Counted from the stretch's first letter, positions 44,616 to 54,251 are shown. The stretch: 64,000 bases of DNA from Neisseria sp. Marseille-Q5346 (GCF_946902045.1 NZ_OX336253.1:806001-870000), one strand, 5' to 3'. The notes: generated by a model from the letters alone, not told the origin. A program made the numbers and translations.

Positions 44616-47006
44616 ATGAGCGCAACTGCCCAAACCGGCTACTTCTTCATGCCTGAACACATCATCCTAGTCGGCGCCAGCGAACGTCCGCACAGCCTTG
44701 GCGAGCGCATTTTCAGCCACCTGCTCGGTTCCTCATATCAAGGCAAAATTACCCCCGTCAATCTTCGACACAGCAGTGTCGCAGGCATTCCCTCCTACTC
44801 CAGCCTCAGCAAAATCCCGGGCCAAGCCGATTTGGTTGTTGCCGTTATCCCGCCCGATCATTACGACTCGCTGTTCAAAGCCTGCCGTAAAAAAAACCTA
44901 CGCCACATTATCCTGATTCAAAATTGGGAAAACCTGCCGCCCGAATCCTGCAAAAACGCCCGTTCCATCATTCAAAAACATCACGGCGACGAATTGAACA
45001 TCACCGTGTGCAACAGCGCAGGCATCCAACTCCCCTCGCTCAACCTCAATATCGGCACCCAAGCCGACTATCCGGCCGGCCATATCGCGTTACTGACCGG
45101 CCACAGCACTGTCAGCCGCAACATCAACCACCTGCTGAACACACTGCACCAAGGCGTATCGCGCCACATCAGCCTCAACTATGATCTAAGCCCTACCACA
45201 TCGGCCGACTGGCTCAACCGCTTCGGCCACAACCGCCATACCAAAGTTGCCGTCATCCACTGCAATCCGGCCGAAAACCAACGCGAACTGTTCAGCGCCA
45301 TCCGACACTTTGCACGCCACACCCCGCTTATCCTGTTGTCCACACACTACACCGACGACACAGACAAAGCCATCCTACGCAGCCTCAGCCGCCATTGCAA
45401 TTTCCAACCGGTATTCAATAACGCCGAACTGGAAGCAGCCCTAAAAGCCCACCTTTCTGGCATTCCCGTCATTACCAACCCCACCATTCTGTCCGATACG
45501 CCGATAGAATGGCTGCGCACTACCGCCGATGCCTGCGAATTGACCCTCGACCTCCCAACCGAAGTACCATCCATCCGACAAGGCTGCATCGGCAGCAACC
45601 CCACGCCTGCACGCATCCACCGTCTGGTGCTCGAACAATTACAAAATCCACATACTCAAGCCCTGCTCGGCATTATTTCGCCAGATACGCCGGATGCGTA
45701 CAGCATTCATCAAACTCTAGATAATTTGGCACAAAAAACCAGCAAGCCCATTCTCGTCAGCTATCGTTTTTCAGACGGCCTGACTCGGTTTAACACGCCG
45801 GAAGAAGCCTTGCTGACACTTTATTTCCGCAATCAAACCGCCTATTTGCAACAGGTGCAAAATACCCCTGCGCCAGCCAAAACAGGCCGTCTGAAAACAC
45901 CAAAAAGCAAAAGCATCGATAAAGCCATTGCATCCGGTCAAACCGACCTGATGGCAGAGGCCCTATACCTGCCTCCGTGCCAAACCCAAAAGCATGATGC
46001 CGTTCAATTCCGATTCAGCCGACATGCCATTTACGGCAACATCCTTACCGCCCATTACAACGGCCAAACCGAAGCCGCATTACCTCCTTTTACCACACTT
46101 GATATCCAGCATTTAAGCCAATTTGCAGAACTTGACAACACGTCCGTTCTCAATCAATTCCTACATTCCCTAAACACGCTTATCCACAACAACCAGCATA
46201 TCGGCGACATTGTCCTCAACTATAACGGCAGCCAATACAGCAGCGCCATCATTCCAGAAATCGTGGAAAAACCTGTTGCACCAACAACCAAAATTCCTAA
46301 AAAAGCCGTCCAAACCTTAGAACAGGCCGCTGCTAAAATGCAAAGTGCCGCCGCCTACCTCCAACAAAAAAATCCGGCCGCAGCCGAATTCCTACGCAAC
46401 ACCGGCGAAGCCGCGTCCGAACTGCTGCACCCTAAAACCGAAACGCCCGAGATACAAAACGTACTCGCACCCTATCCGAGCCAAACAGATACCTTTACCC
46501 TGCCCGACGGCAACACACTGCACATCCGCGCACTAGAACCTGAAGATGCCGAAGCCAAACAAAAATTTGTCCGCCAATTACCCGCGGCCGACCGCTATAC
46601 GCGCTTTATGACCCATACCAACGAGTTACCGCTGCCCACACTCGCACGGCTGACCCGTCCCGATTTTCATACCGAATGCGCGTGGGCAGCCTTCGCTTCA
46701 GACGGCCGTATCGTCGCAGTCAGCCGTTACAGCCGCATCAATCGTAATGAGTGCGAGTTCGGCATTACTTTGGCACCTAAAGCACGCAAAACCGGCTTGG
46801 CAGGCAAAATGATGAGCCTCATTATCCAAACTGCCACACAGCAAGGTTACCAAACCATGAATGCGGAAATCCTCAAAGAAAACACACCAATGCTCAAACT
46901 CGCTGAAAAATCAGGATTTACCGTTACCCCGTCGGAAACCGACCGCGGCCTGTATCAAGCCAGCCTCGATTTGAACGAATGGCAAAACAGCAACAAAAAC
47001 AAATAA
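44616..47006 (+). CDS. Pat/YfiQ-like protein: acyl-CoA synthetase-like domain fused to GNAT acetyltransferase
   Basis: A 796-residue cytoplasmic protein. N-terminal CoA-binding and succinyl-CoA-ligase-like domains (residues about 10-400: HIILVGASERPHSLGERIF, HIALLTGHSTVSRNINHLL). The next 200 residues are divergent and Gln/Ala-rich, with no visible ATP-grasp signature. A GNAT domain occupies about 630-785 (LHIRALEPEDAEAKQKFVRQL, FGITLAPKARKTGLAGKMM, and LKLAEKSGFTV). The layout is that of the lysine acetyltransferases PatZ/YfiQ, which silence acetyl-CoA synthetase. The shortened middle part suggests loss of the ligase nucleotide site. Targets are unknown. Confidence 0.75.
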   Translation: MSATAQTGYFFMPEHIILVGASERPHSLGERIFSHLLGSSYQGKITPVNLRHSSVAGIPSYSSLSKIPGQADLVVAVIPPDHYDSLFKACRKKNLRHIILIQNWENLPPESCKNARSIIQKHHGDELNITVCNSAGIQLPSLNLNIGTQADYPAGHIALLTGHSTVSRNINHLLNTLHQGVSRHISLNYDLSPTTSADWLNRFGHNRHTKVAVIHCNPAENQRELFSAIRHFARHTPLILLSTHYTDDTDKAILRSLSRHCNFQPVFNNAELEAALKAHLSGIPVITNPTILSDTPIEWLRTTADACELTLDLPTEVPSIRQGCIGSNPTPARIHRLVLEQLQNPHTQALLGIISPDTPDAYSIHQTLDNLAQKTSKPILVSYRFSDGLTRFNTPEEALLTLYFRNQTAYLQQVQNTPAPAKTGRLKTPKSKSIDKAIASGQTDLMAEALYLPPCQTQKHDAVQFRFSRHAIYGNILTAHYNGQTEAALPPFTTLDIQHLSQFAELDNTSVLNQFLHSLNTLIHNNQHIGDIVLNYNGSQYSSAIIPEIVEKPVAPTTKIPKKAVQTLEQAAAKMQSAAAYLQQKNPAAAEFLRNTGEAASELLHPKTETPEIQNVLAPYPSQTDTFTLPDGNTLHIRALEPEDAEAKQKFVRQLPAADRYTRFMTHTNELPLPTLARLTRPDFHTECAWAAFASDGRIVAVSRYSRINRNECEFGITLAPKARKTGLAGKMMSLIIQTATQQGYQTMNAEILKENTPMLKLAEKSGFTVTPSETDRGLYQASLDLNEWQNSNKNK

Positions 47007-47081
47007 AAACTTGCATAACCCGTGTGAAATATCCTAAAATTAGCGGTTTCTATATATCCGCATTTTTCAAAAGGACTCAAA

Positions 47082-47330
47082 ATGGTAGTTATCCGTTTGG
47101 CTCGCGGCGGCTCAAAACACCGCCCTTTCTTCAACGTAGTCGTAACTGACTCTCGCAACCGTCGTGACGGCCGCTTCATTGAGCGCGTAGGTTTCTACAA
47201 CCCCGTTGCCAACGAAAAACAAGAACGCGTACGTTTTGACGCAGACCGCATCAACCACTGGGTTGCTCAAGGCGCGAAAGTTAGCGACGCAGTTGCCAAA
47301 CTGATTAAAGAGCAAAAAATCGCTGCTTAA
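47082..47330 (+). CDS. rpsP: 30S ribosomal protein S16
   Basis: An 82-residue ribosomal protein with [40 protein letters not shown], the S16 signature. First gene of the conserved rpsP-rimM-trmD-rplS operon; an AAAGGA RBS precedes it and the promoter should lie in the preceding 75 bp, which contains AT-rich sequence. Confidence 0.98.
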   Translation: MVVIRLARGGSKHRPFFNVVVTDSRNRRDGRFIERVGFYNPVANEKQERVRFDADRINHWVAQGAKVSDAVAKLIKEQKIAA

Positions 47331-47345
47331 TCAGCCGAAACGACC

Positions 47346-47855
47346 ATGACAGACACTCAAAAACGGGTAGCCATGGGCTACATCAAAGGCGTATTCGGCA
47401 TTAAAGGCTGGCTTAAAATTGCTGCCAATACCGAATATACCGACAGCCTGCTGGACTACCCCGAGTGGCAGTTGTGCAAGGATGGCAAAACCCTGAATGT
47501 TGTGCTTGAGGCAGGTAAAATTGTCAATGGCGAACTTCAGGTCAAATTTGAAGGTATAGACGATCGCGATCAAGCATTTGCCTTGCGCGGCTATACCATC
47601 GAAATTCCCAGAGAGTCATTCGCCCCTACTGAAGAAGACGAATACTACTGGGCAGATTTAGTCGGCATGACCGTCATCAACAAAGAAAACATCATCCTCG
47701 GCAAAGTCAGCAACCTGATGGAAACCGGTGCAAACGATGTTTTGATGATTAAAGGCGAACACGGACAAATCCTGATTCCCTTCGTCTCCAACTATATCGA
47801 ATCTGTCGATACCGACAGCAAAACCATTATTGCCGACTGGGGTTTGGACTACTGA
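47346..47855 (+). CDS. rimM: 16S rRNA-processing protein RimM
   Basis: A 169-residue assembly factor for the 30S head. RimM N-domain (about 10-95: [31 protein letters not shown]) and PRC-barrel (about 100-165: [37 protein letters not shown]) are complete, and the C-terminal I-x-DWGLDY is typical. It overlaps trmD by one base (TGATG). Confidence 0.97.
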   Translation: MTDTQKRVAMGYIKGVFGIKGWLKIAANTEYTDSLLDYPEWQLCKDGKTLNVVLEAGKIVNGELQVKFEGIDDRDQAFALRGYTIEIPRESFAPTEEDEYYWADLVGMTVINKENIILGKVSNLMETGANDVLMIKGEHGQILIPFVSNYIESVDTDSKTIIADWGLDY

Positions 47856-48604
47856 TGCTGATTCAAGCCATCACCATTTTCCCAGAGATGTTCGACAGTA
47901 TTGTCGAATACGGCGTTACAGGCAGAGCAAGAAAACAAAATCTTTGGCAGTTTCAAGCCATCAATCCCCGAAAATTTGCCGACAACAAACTTGGCTATAT
48001 CGATGATCGCCCCTTCGGAGGTGGTCCGGGAATGATTATGATGGCGCCGCCGCTTCAAGCGGCAATTGAAGAAGCCAAAGCAAACTCGCAAAAACCTGCC
48101 AAAGTAATTTATCTCAGTCCGCAAGGTCAGCCGCTGACACATAAAAAAGCTGCAGAACTTGCCGAACTGCCCCATCTTATTCTTCTATGCGGACGCTATG
48201 AAGGCATAGATGAAAGACTACTGCAAAGCAGTGTGGACGAAGAAATCAGCATTGGCGACTTTGTCGTCTCAGGTGGCGAATTACCCGCCATGATGTTGAT
48301 GGATGCTGTCTTAAGATTGGTTCCGGGCGTATTGGGCGATATACAGTCAGCCGAACAAGACTCGTTTTCAGACGGCCTTTTAGACTGTCCTCATTACACC
48401 AAACCCGTAGAATTCCAAGGCATGATGGTTCCTGATGTCTTACGCTCAGGAAATCATGGCTTGATTGCCGAGTGGCGATTGAAACAATCACTGCGACGCA
48501 CTTTAGAGCGCCGACCTGATTTATTGGAAAAGCGCAGTTTAATCCCAAAGGAATCCCGCCTCTTAAAAGAAATCTTGCAAGAGCAACAGGAAATCCAATC
48601 ATAA
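47855..48604 (+). CDS. trmD: tRNA (guanine-N1)-methyltransferase TrmD
   Basis: A 249-residue SPOUT enzyme that makes m1G37 in tRNA. The trefoil-knot S-adenosylmethionine site reads [23 protein letters not shown] and [38 protein letters not shown] binds tRNA. A DUS is embedded near 48370. The catalytic Asp of the D-Y-P-H/C-P-H region ([16 protein letters not shown]) is present. Confidence 0.98.
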   Translation: MLIQAITIFPEMFDSIVEYGVTGRARKQNLWQFQAINPRKFADNKLGYIDDRPFGGGPGMIMMAPPLQAAIEEAKANSQKPAKVIYLSPQGQPLTHKKAAELAELPHLILLCGRYEGIDERLLQSSVDEEISIGDFVVSGGELPAMMLMDAVLRLVPGVLGDIQSAEQDSFSDGLLDCPHYTKPVEFQGMMVPDVLRSGNHGLIAEWRLKQSLRRTLERRPDLLEKRSLIPKESRLLKEILQEQQEIQS

Positions 48605-48618
48605 CTTAGGAAAAACAA

Positions 48619-48984
48619 ATGAACTTGATTCAACAATTAGAGCAAGAAGAAATCGCTCGCTTGAACAAAGAAATCCCTGAATTCGCTCCAGGCGACACCG
48701 TTGTCGTATCTGTACGCGTAGTTGAGGGTTCTCGCAGCCGTCTGCAAGCATACGAAGGTGTTGTTATCGCTCGCCGCAACCGTGGCCTGAACAGCAACTT
48801 CATCGTTCGCAAAATCTCTAGCGGCGAAGGTGTAGAACGTACTTTCCAACTGTACTCTCCTACCGTAGAAAAAATCGAAGTTAAACGCCGTGGTGACGTA
48901 CGTCGCGCCAAACTGTACTACTTGCGCGGCCTGACCGGTAAAGCAGCTCGCATTAAAGAAAAATTGCCTGCTCGCAAAGGTTAA
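48619..48984 (+). CDS. rplS: 50S ribosomal protein L19
   Basis: A 121-residue ribosomal protein: [57 protein letters not shown] is L19. Starts 14 bp after trmD with an AGG RBS and ends the operon. Confidence 0.98.
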   Translation: MNLIQQLEQEEIARLNKEIPEFAPGDTVVVSVRVVEGSRSRLQAYEGVVIARRNRGLNSNFIVRKISSGEGVERTFQLYSPTVEKIEVKRRGDVRRAKLYYLRGLTGKAARIKEKLPARKG

Positions 48985-48995
48985 TAGCTTTCATC

Positions 48996-49031
48996 AAAAA
49001 CCCACTTCAATGAAGTGGGTTTTTTGTTTTT
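48996..49031 (+). terminator. Terminator of the rpsP-rplS operon
   Basis: AAAAACCCACTTCA (48996-49009) pairs with its complement (49011-49024), followed by more T residues up to 49030. The next 115 bp show nothing else recognisable. Confidence 0.9.
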
Positions 49032-49145
49032 ATACAAGATCTCCTCGTCTTTCTTACACCAATCCTGCAAGCCAACCACAATCTCCATTTTACATATAAA
49101 CTTAAACAGAATCGTAACTTACCTACCTCTTTTAACCTTTATAAA

Positions 49146-49181
49146 AAAGGCCGTCTGAAACAAAAGATTCAGACGGCCTTT
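49146..49181. terminator. DUS-pair terminator of the PepSY gene
   Basis: A 14-bp stem (49146-49159 and 49168-49181) of opposed uptake sequences with an 8-nt loop, 15 nt after the PepSY stop and flanked by A/T tracts on both sides. Confidence 0.75.
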
Positions 49182-49196
49182 AATAACATCGGACGG

Positions 49197-50606
49197 TTAT
49201 TTAAACCATCTTGCCAATGCTGGGATACGTGATAACAACAATGTATCCAAAATCCAAATAACAGCGATTGCGGCAATGGCTGTTGGGAAAATCACGGCCA
49301 AAATCAGAAGTGGCGCAGCCATTGCCCACCATACCGGCAATTTGATTTTCTGTGCAGGAGGAACCAAACCACGTGCTTCCGAAGGACGGCGTTTCCACCA
49401 CATTACACAGCCGCTGACACAGATAAAGATAATCGCCAGACAGAACAAGACATTTGCCAATACGCTCCACCAGCCCAGTGTACCCATATGCAAAGCAATG
49501 CTTGCCGCCATGAATTTACCAAACCAGTTGTAATCATCGAAATGAATATCAGCCAGGATTTTGCCACTGTATTGATCAATGTGTACCGTACGATCCGCAG
49601 TCGGACTAATCATATCGTAGCTCATTGAGTCTTGCGACAGCGTCCATACGCCGGTTTCACCTTTAGGCAGGTTCAACTGATAGCGGCCTTTAAAGCCAAT
49701 TTCGCGCGCAAAGCGGTCAACCGTCTCCAACGTCATCGGCTCACTCGGATTAATGCCATTTTCGCCCATTGTCGTACCGGAAACCGGCATAGGCGTCAGC
49801 TCCAAAATCCACGGAACTTCTTTAGATTTACCGTCATTCAGCACATCACCATGGGTTGGTACGGAAGATACCGGATTAGGCTCCACGCCCCATTTACCCG
49901 CAGGAAATTGGCTCCACGCCTGAACCACTTTACCGCCCCAAATACCTGCCCAAGCAATACCTGACAGACAGAACAGCAATAAAATCAAAGAAATCCAAGA
50001 GCCAAATGCACCGTGCAGGTTGCGCCACCAAGAACGACCTTTGCCTGCTTTAGGCAAAAAAACAGCCTTCAGACTACGCTGTTTTATCCACCACAAATAA
50101 ATACCGGTCACAATCATGATGATGGTTAGCGACGCAGCGGTTTCCAACAGGTAGTCACCTGTCGCCCCTAGCATAATATCGCCGTGGATTTCGTCCATCG
50201 TGTGATACCAGCCTTGACCGCGCAGCATCGTGTTCACGACTTTTGCCGTATAGGGATCAACAGCAACCATAGTGGCTTTATCGTCATTGTTTACGCGGAA
50301 TACGGCAACCATATCATTTGCGCGCGGTGCAATATATTGCACCACAGAGGCAGTTTCCGGATTCACAAACTGTCTGGCAGCTTCAGCCTGAGCCGACAAA
50401 GGCTGAACCACTGCCTGCGGCGTAACATGTATCCGCTCGCCTTCTTTACCGGTAATATTGGCAAACAGCAGCATTCCCAACCCTGTAACAGCCAGCAGGG
50501 TTAAAAACGGCGCAACCAAAAGTCCGGCATAAAAATGCCATCGCCAAACAGTCAAATAACGGCGGTTAGCCTGTTGTTCATTTTGGGAAGTTGGTTTTGT
50601 TTCCAT
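49197..50606 (-). CDS. PepSY-associated transmembrane protein
   Basis: A 469-residue inner-membrane protein. It has an N-terminal helix (WRWHFYAGLLVAPFLTLLAVTGLGMLLF) and periplasmic PepSY-like regions (residues about 60-140 and 280-370). Helices near 158-178, 200-225, 375-400 and 420-460 complete the fold. His residues in the helices (WHFYAG, HTMDEIHGD, LHGAFG, LHMGTLG) resemble the haem- or iron-linked ferric-reductase and PiuB-type proteins. Iron uptake is therefore a reasonable guess, supported by a Fur-like palindrome upstream, but no substrate can be named. Confidence 0.75.
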   Translation of the reverse strand: METKPTSQNEQQANRRYLTVWRWHFYAGLLVAPFLTLLAVTGLGMLLFANITGKEGERIHVTPQAVVQPLSAQAEAARQFVNPETASVVQYIAPRANDMVAVFRVNNDDKATMVAVDPYTAKVVNTMLRGQGWYHTMDEIHGDIMLGATGDYLLETAASLTIIMIVTGIYLWWIKQRSLKAVFLPKAGKGRSWWRNLHGAFGSWISLILLLFCLSGIAWAGIWGGKVVQAWSQFPAGKWGVEPNPVSSVPTHGDVLNDGKSKEVPWILELTPMPVSGTTMGENGINPSEPMTLETVDRFAREIGFKGRYQLNLPKGETGVWTLSQDSMSYDMISPTADRTVHIDQYSGKILADIHFDDYNWFGKFMAASIALHMGTLGWWSVLANVLFCLAIIFICVSGCVMWWKRRPSEARGLVPPAQKIKLPVWWAMAAPLLILAVIFPTAIAAIAVIWILDTLLLSRIPALARWFK

Positions 50607-50633
50607 ATATTCTCTTTATATAGTTAAAGCAGA

Positions 50634-50651
50634 CTAATTATTACGAATTAG
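50634..50651 (-). promoter_or_regulatory. Fur-box-like palindrome upstream of the PepSY gene
   Basis: CTAATT (50634-50639) and AATTAG (50646-50651) form a perfect dyad 28 bp before the start codon. It resembles the AT-rich Fur consensus only in part, so the assignment is tentative. A lone DUS follows at about 50734. Confidence 0.35.
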
Positions 50652-50795
50652 TATCAGACATTTTAATCAAAAACATTCATTTAAGAAACCGTTTTTCCGA
50701 TGCAGCTTTGAAATACTTCAATATTTAGTTTTCAGGCCGTCTGAAAAAACAAAATAGACAGAAAACAACACTTTACTGAAAATCCGTTTTAATCA

Positions 50796-50823
50796 TTGCG
50801 GTTTCGGCAGAATTTGGTAGAAT
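50796..50823 (+). promoter_or_regulatory. Candidate promoter of the greA leader
   Basis: TTGCGG at 50796-50801 and TAGAAT at 50818-50823 are 16 bp apart. A start near 50830 leaves a leader of about 120 nt before greA. Confidence 0.45.
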
Positions 50824-50846
50824 ACAGGCATTACTTATTTATTCAT

Positions 50847-50881
50847 CAAGCCGCCAAGCTTTGGCGGCTTGTATTTTTATT
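50847..50881 (+). terminator. Leader terminator or attenuator before greA (GraL-like)
   Basis: CAAGCCGCCAA at 50847-50857 pairs perfectly with 50861-50871 across a 3-nt loop and is followed by TATTTTTATTT. It would release a short leader RNA of 40-50 nt. A second hairpin (ATCCGGC 50886-50892 with GCCGGAT 50904-50910) lies between it and greA. E. coli greA has a comparable leader terminator that yields the GraL RNAs. Confidence 0.6.
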
Positions 50882-50950
50882 TCCAATCCGGCTACCGCGC
50901 GTGGCCGGATAAAATTTTAAAAGCATCATCATGCTTTCATGGAGAACTCT

Positions 50951-51427
50951 ATGCAAAAAATCCCTTTGACCGTCCGTGGTGCAGAATTGTTGAAACAAGA
51001 ACTTCAACACCTCAAAAGCGTAGCACGTCCAGAAGTCATTGAAGCCATCGCCGAAGCACGTTCGCACGGCGACTTGTCTGAAAACGCAGAATACGAAGCC
51101 GCCAAAGAGCGTCAAGGCTTTATCGAAGGCCGCATCGCCGAGTTGGAACACAAACTCTCTATGGCGCACATCATCAACCCTGCCGAAATCCACGCCGAAG
51201 GCAAAATCGTATTCGGCACAACTGTGACACTGGAAGATTTGGAAACTGAAGAACAAGTTACCTACCAAATCGTCGGTGAAGATGAAGCAGACATCAAAGA
51301 ACGCAAAATCTACGTTGGCTCCCCCATTGCCCGTGCCCTAATCGGCAAAGAAGAAGGCGACGTTGCAGAAGTTCAAGCACCCGGTGGCGTGCGTGAATAT
51401 GACATCATTGCCGTACAATATATCTAA
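50951..51427 (+). CDS. greA: Transcription elongation factor GreA
   Basis: A 158-residue factor that stimulates RNA cleavage in backtracked RNA polymerase. The coiled-coil N-domain ends with the acidic tip [18 protein letters not shown] (residues 41-58); the C-domain has [26 protein letters not shown] and [23 protein letters not shown]. The ATG at 50951 has GGAG 8 nt upstream and gives the E. coli length; the frame is open back to 50939. It is followed by a strong DUS-pair terminator. Confidence 0.97.
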   Translation: MQKIPLTVRGAELLKQELQHLKSVARPEVIEAIAEARSHGDLSENAEYEAAKERQGFIEGRIAELEHKLSMAHIINPAEIHAEGKIVFGTTVTLEDLETEEQVTYQIVGEDEADIKERKIYVGSPIARALIGKEEGDVAEVQAPGGVREYDIIAVQYI

Positions 51428-51431
51428 ATAA

Positions 51432-51471
51432 ACAAAAGGCCGTCTGAAAACATTTTCAGACGGCCTTTTGT
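51432..51471 (+). terminator. DUS-pair terminator of greA
   Basis: The longest such stem in the window: 19 bp (51432-51450 and 51453-51471) with opposed uptake sequences and a 2-nt loop, only 4 nt after the stop. Confidence 0.85.
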
Positions 51472-51525
51472 TGTATCTAAAAACACCATAATCAAAGAAA
51501 GTGAAATCTTCCCAGGAGAAGCATA

Positions 51526-51954
51526 ATGAATCTACTGTACAAAATTATCCAAACCGCTGCCGCTATGTGGCTTGGTATGCAGCTGACAGCAGGCTATGTT
51601 ACTGCACCTATCCTATTCCGTCTTTTACCTAAAATGCAGGCAGGAGAAATTGCCGGCATTTTGTTTGCCATTACAGCACTATGTGGCTTAGTTATTTTTG
51701 GCTCAGCCTATGCCTTTTTCAGAAAGCAACTGGCCTCACTATCTTGGTGGATCTTGGTGCTTTGGCTACTCTTAGCCTGTAATCATCTTTTGGTTACGCC
51801 GGTTATCGAGGCACACAAGTACGGACTGGATAACTGGCTGCTGTCCCTAGTAGGTGGAACATTCGGCGTTTGGCACGGCTTATCCAGTACCATCTTTTTG
51901 ATTTGTACAATACTCGCCGCTATTTGCGTATGGAAATGGCCCAAGTCAAACTAA
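51526..51954 (+). CDS. DUF4149-family membrane protein
   Basis: A 142-residue protein with four helices: MWLGMQLTAGYVTAPILFRLLPKMQAGEIAGILF is typical of DUF4149 (TMEM205-like) proteins. Conserved Pro and His residues (TPVIEAHKYGLD, FGVWHGLSSTIFL) are seen. The function is not known. It is isolated between DUS-pair terminators, with an AGGAGAA RBS. Confidence 0.75.
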   Translation: MNLLYKIIQTAAAMWLGMQLTAGYVTAPILFRLLPKMQAGEIAGILFAITALCGLVIFGSAYAFFRKQLASLSWWILVLWLLLACNHLLVTPVIEAHKYGLDNWLLSLVGGTFGVWHGLSSTIFLICTILAAICVWKWPKSN

Positions 51955-51968
51955 TCTGTCTTAATAAA

Positions 51969-52001
51969 AGGCCGTCTGAAAATAAATCTTTCAGACGGCC
52001 T
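51969..52001. terminator. DUS-pair hairpin after the DUF4149 gene
   Basis: A 13-bp stem (51969-51981 and 51989-52001) of opposed uptake sequences with a 7-nt loop, 15 nt after the stop. Confidence 0.7.
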
Positions 52002-52055
52002 GAGACCTTTTATTTTGAATCATGAATTTCCTGATTATTCAAATATAAGCCATAA

Positions 52056-52086
52056 AAAAATGCCCTGCATATTGCAGGGCATTTTT
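52056..52086 (-). terminator. Terminator of the rmpM gene
   Basis: AAAAATGCCCTGCA (52056-52069) and its complement (52073-52086) have a 3-nt loop. On the minus strand the stem ends in seven Ts (52060-52054). Confidence 0.88.
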
Positions 52087-52096
52087 CACAAACCGA

Positions 52097-52858
52097 TTAA
52101 GGTTTAGCGTAACCGTGAACGCCATTGTAAGGAGCTGGGATCCAACCTTCATCAGTAGCAGGCAATTCGCCTTGACCTTCGATAGTTTGGCCTGGAGCAA
52201 CTTGACGAGTAACAACGCTGCGGATTTTAACATCAACGCGGCGGTCAGGCTCGATACAAGCGATAAGAGCAGCACGTTTCTTAGCTTTAGAAACTTTTTT
52301 GCCCAGTTTAGCAACTTCAGCTTCACAAGTAGCAGTCATTTGAGCTTGAGATTCGCCCAGACCTACTGCAGAGATTTTGCTAGAAGCAACGCCACGGCCT
52401 ACCAAGTAGTTAGCAACTACGTTGGCACGACGCTCAGACAGAGCTTGGTTGTATTCTTCAGAACCCATGAAGTCAGTGTGACCTTCAACACGTACAGTTT
52501 GTACGCTGTCGTTGCTCAGGCGTTGAGCCAAAGCGTTCAGGTTCTCTTGAGCTTCAGGACGCAGGTTGTCTTTGTCGAAGCCGAACAGAGTTTTAGTAGA
52601 CAGGGAAACAGTTTCATCAACATACTCAGGAGCTTGTTGTACAGGAGCAACTGCTTCACGATCACCACATTCAACGCGGCCTTCGGTAGCTTTGTCGAAG
52701 TAGCTGTTTTTCCAGCATTCGCCGTAGTTGTTACGGACGATTTCTTGAGATTGGCTGCTTACGGTGTAACCGTGTTTGGTGTGCGCTTCGCTGGCCATAG
52801 CGGTGCCAGAGGCAACCAAGGCAACGAACAATGCGCTTAATTTCAGCTGTTTGGTCAT
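52097..52858 (-). CDS. rmpM: RmpM-like OmpA-family outer-membrane protein (class 4 type)
   Basis: A 253-residue periplasmic protein that binds peptidoglycan and stabilises porin complexes. Signal peptide [22 protein letters not shown]. Residues 23-80 are the class 4-specific N-terminal segment with two cysteine-containing stretches ([16 protein letters not shown]). The OmpA-like domain (about 85-215) has [47 protein letters not shown] and the peptidoglycan-binding Asp/Arg in [11 protein letters not shown]. The C-terminal tail ends [11 protein letters not shown]. Confidence 0.9.
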   Translation of the reverse strand: MTKQLKLSALFVALVASGTAMASEAHTKHGYTVSSQSQEIVRNNYGECWKNSYFDKATEGRVECGDREAVAPVQQAPEYVDETVSLSTKTLFGFDKDNLRPEAQENLNALAQRLSNDSVQTVRVEGHTDFMGSEEYNQALSERRANVVANYLVGRGVASSKISAVGLGESQAQMTATCEAEVAKLGKKVSKAKKRAALIACIEPDRRVDVKIRSVVTRQVAPGQTIEGQGELPATDEGWIPAPYNGVHGYAKP

Positions 52859-52969
52859 TTTATTCCCTCATCAAATTGTTATGCGGCGGACTAGGAAAGC
52901 AACCGCTGCAAAGTACCAATATACAGGCCGCAGTATCAAAACAGCGGCAAATCGGATATATCAGGTTGC

Positions 52970-52999
52970 ACTATAAAGAAGCGCAAGGCAAACTGTCAA
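52970..52999 (-). promoter_or_regulatory. Strong promoter of rmpM
   Basis: On the minus strand a perfect -35 TTGACA (52999-52994) and TATAGT (52975-52970) are 18 bp apart. Transcription would start near 52963, giving a leader of about 105 nt. The remaining spacer towards cysB (53000-53300) is AT-rich, with no other recognisable signal. Confidence 0.75.
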
Positions 53000-53300
53000 T
53001 ACTCGATGCCTTCAAACAATCATGAAGTGCCTGCTTCCTAGTAGTTAATCATGCCGAAAAATCAATCTTGTGTCATTAATTTAGGGCAAAATCAGACAAT
53101 TCACCTACCTAAAGTTGTACAAAAACAACAAAACCCCTTTCCCTCTTCTTTCCTGAATTTCCTGTTTTCATATCATTAAAAGATATTTTCATTAAAAACA
53201 ACCATTTTCAAAACTCGGGGCAAAACTGGGCAAAATATGTTAAATTACAGACTGTTTGTCGCACAAAATCCACAATAACAACGTATCCGATACTGCTACC

Positions 53301-54251
53301 ATGAAACTGCAACAATTACGTTACGCCCTTGAAGTTTACCGGCACAATCTGAATGTCTCCGAGGCTGCCGATGCGCTTTTTACATCCCAGCCCGGCATTT
53401 CCAAACAAATCCGCCTGCTTGAAGAAGAATTGGGTATCCAAATTTTTATCCGCAGCGGCAAGCGTGTGGTTTCCGTTTCGCAACCTGGCAAAGCCGTGTT
53501 AGAAATTTCGGAACGAATTTTGCGCGATGTACAAAACATTAAAAATATCGGCAGCGAGTTTACCGATCATGACAGCGGCTCGCTGACCATCGCGACAACG
53601 CATACTCAGGCGCGTTATGCTTTGCCCAAAATCGTTGCGGAATTTGTCAAAAACTACCCTAAAGTCAATTTGACCATCAAACAAGGCAGCCCTTCTGCCA
53701 TTGCCCAAATGGTCAGCAGCGGAGAAGCAGATTTGGCAATTATTACCGAACGCATTGACGATCACCCCGAGTTGGGCAAACTACCCTGCTATGAATGGAA
53801 CCATGCCGTCATTGTTCCGCACGACCACCCTCTTTTGGACTGCCGCAATCCTTTAAGCCTTGAAGATTTAGCTTCTTTTCCGCTGGTTACTTACGAATTT
53901 GCTTTTAATTCCGGCAGCAGCATTGCGCGTACATTTAATAAAGCGCATATTGAGCAACCTGATGTTGCCTTATCGGCTGCCGATACGGATGTATTGAAGA
54001 CGTATGTACGCTTAGGCTTAGGCGTAGGTTTGATGGCCAAAATGGCGTACGATCCCGCGGTCGATCAAGATTTACAGCTTATTGATGCGGCACACTTATT
54101 TGAACCGTCGCCCACTTGGATAGCCTTACGCTCGGATACCTACCTGCGCGGTTACGCGTATGACTTTATCCAGATGTTTGCACCGAAACTGACCAGAGAA
54201 GTAGTCGACCGCATTCTGTACACGCCGGTTGTTGAAGATTTTTCAATTTAA
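53301..54251 (+). CDS. cysB: LysR-family transcriptional regulator CysB
   Basis: A 316-residue regulator of cysteine and sulfur assimilation genes. N-terminal winged helix MKLQQLRYALEVYRHNLNVSEAADALFTSQPGISKQIRLLEEELG is typical of CysB. The sensor domain contains TTHTQARYALPKIV (anion/acetylserine-binding Thr residues), KQGSPSAIAQMVSSGEADLAIIT and GLGVGLMAKMAYD. The frame opens at 53256, but the conserved CysB start is the ATG at 53301. Confidence 0.93.
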   Translation: MKLQQLRYALEVYRHNLNVSEAADALFTSQPGISKQIRLLEEELGIQIFIRSGKRVVSVSQPGKAVLEISERILRDVQNIKNIGSEFTDHDSGSLTIATTHTQARYALPKIVAEFVKNYPKVNLTIKQGSPSAIAQMVSSGEADLAIITERIDDHPELGKLPCYEWNHAVIVPHDHPLLDCRNPLSLEDLASFPLVTYEFAFNSGSSIARTFNKAHIEQPDVALSAADTDVLKTYVRLGLGVGLMAKMAYDPAVDQDLQLIDAAHLFEPSPTWIALRSDTYLRGYAYDFIQMFAPKLTREVVDRILYTPVVEDFSI

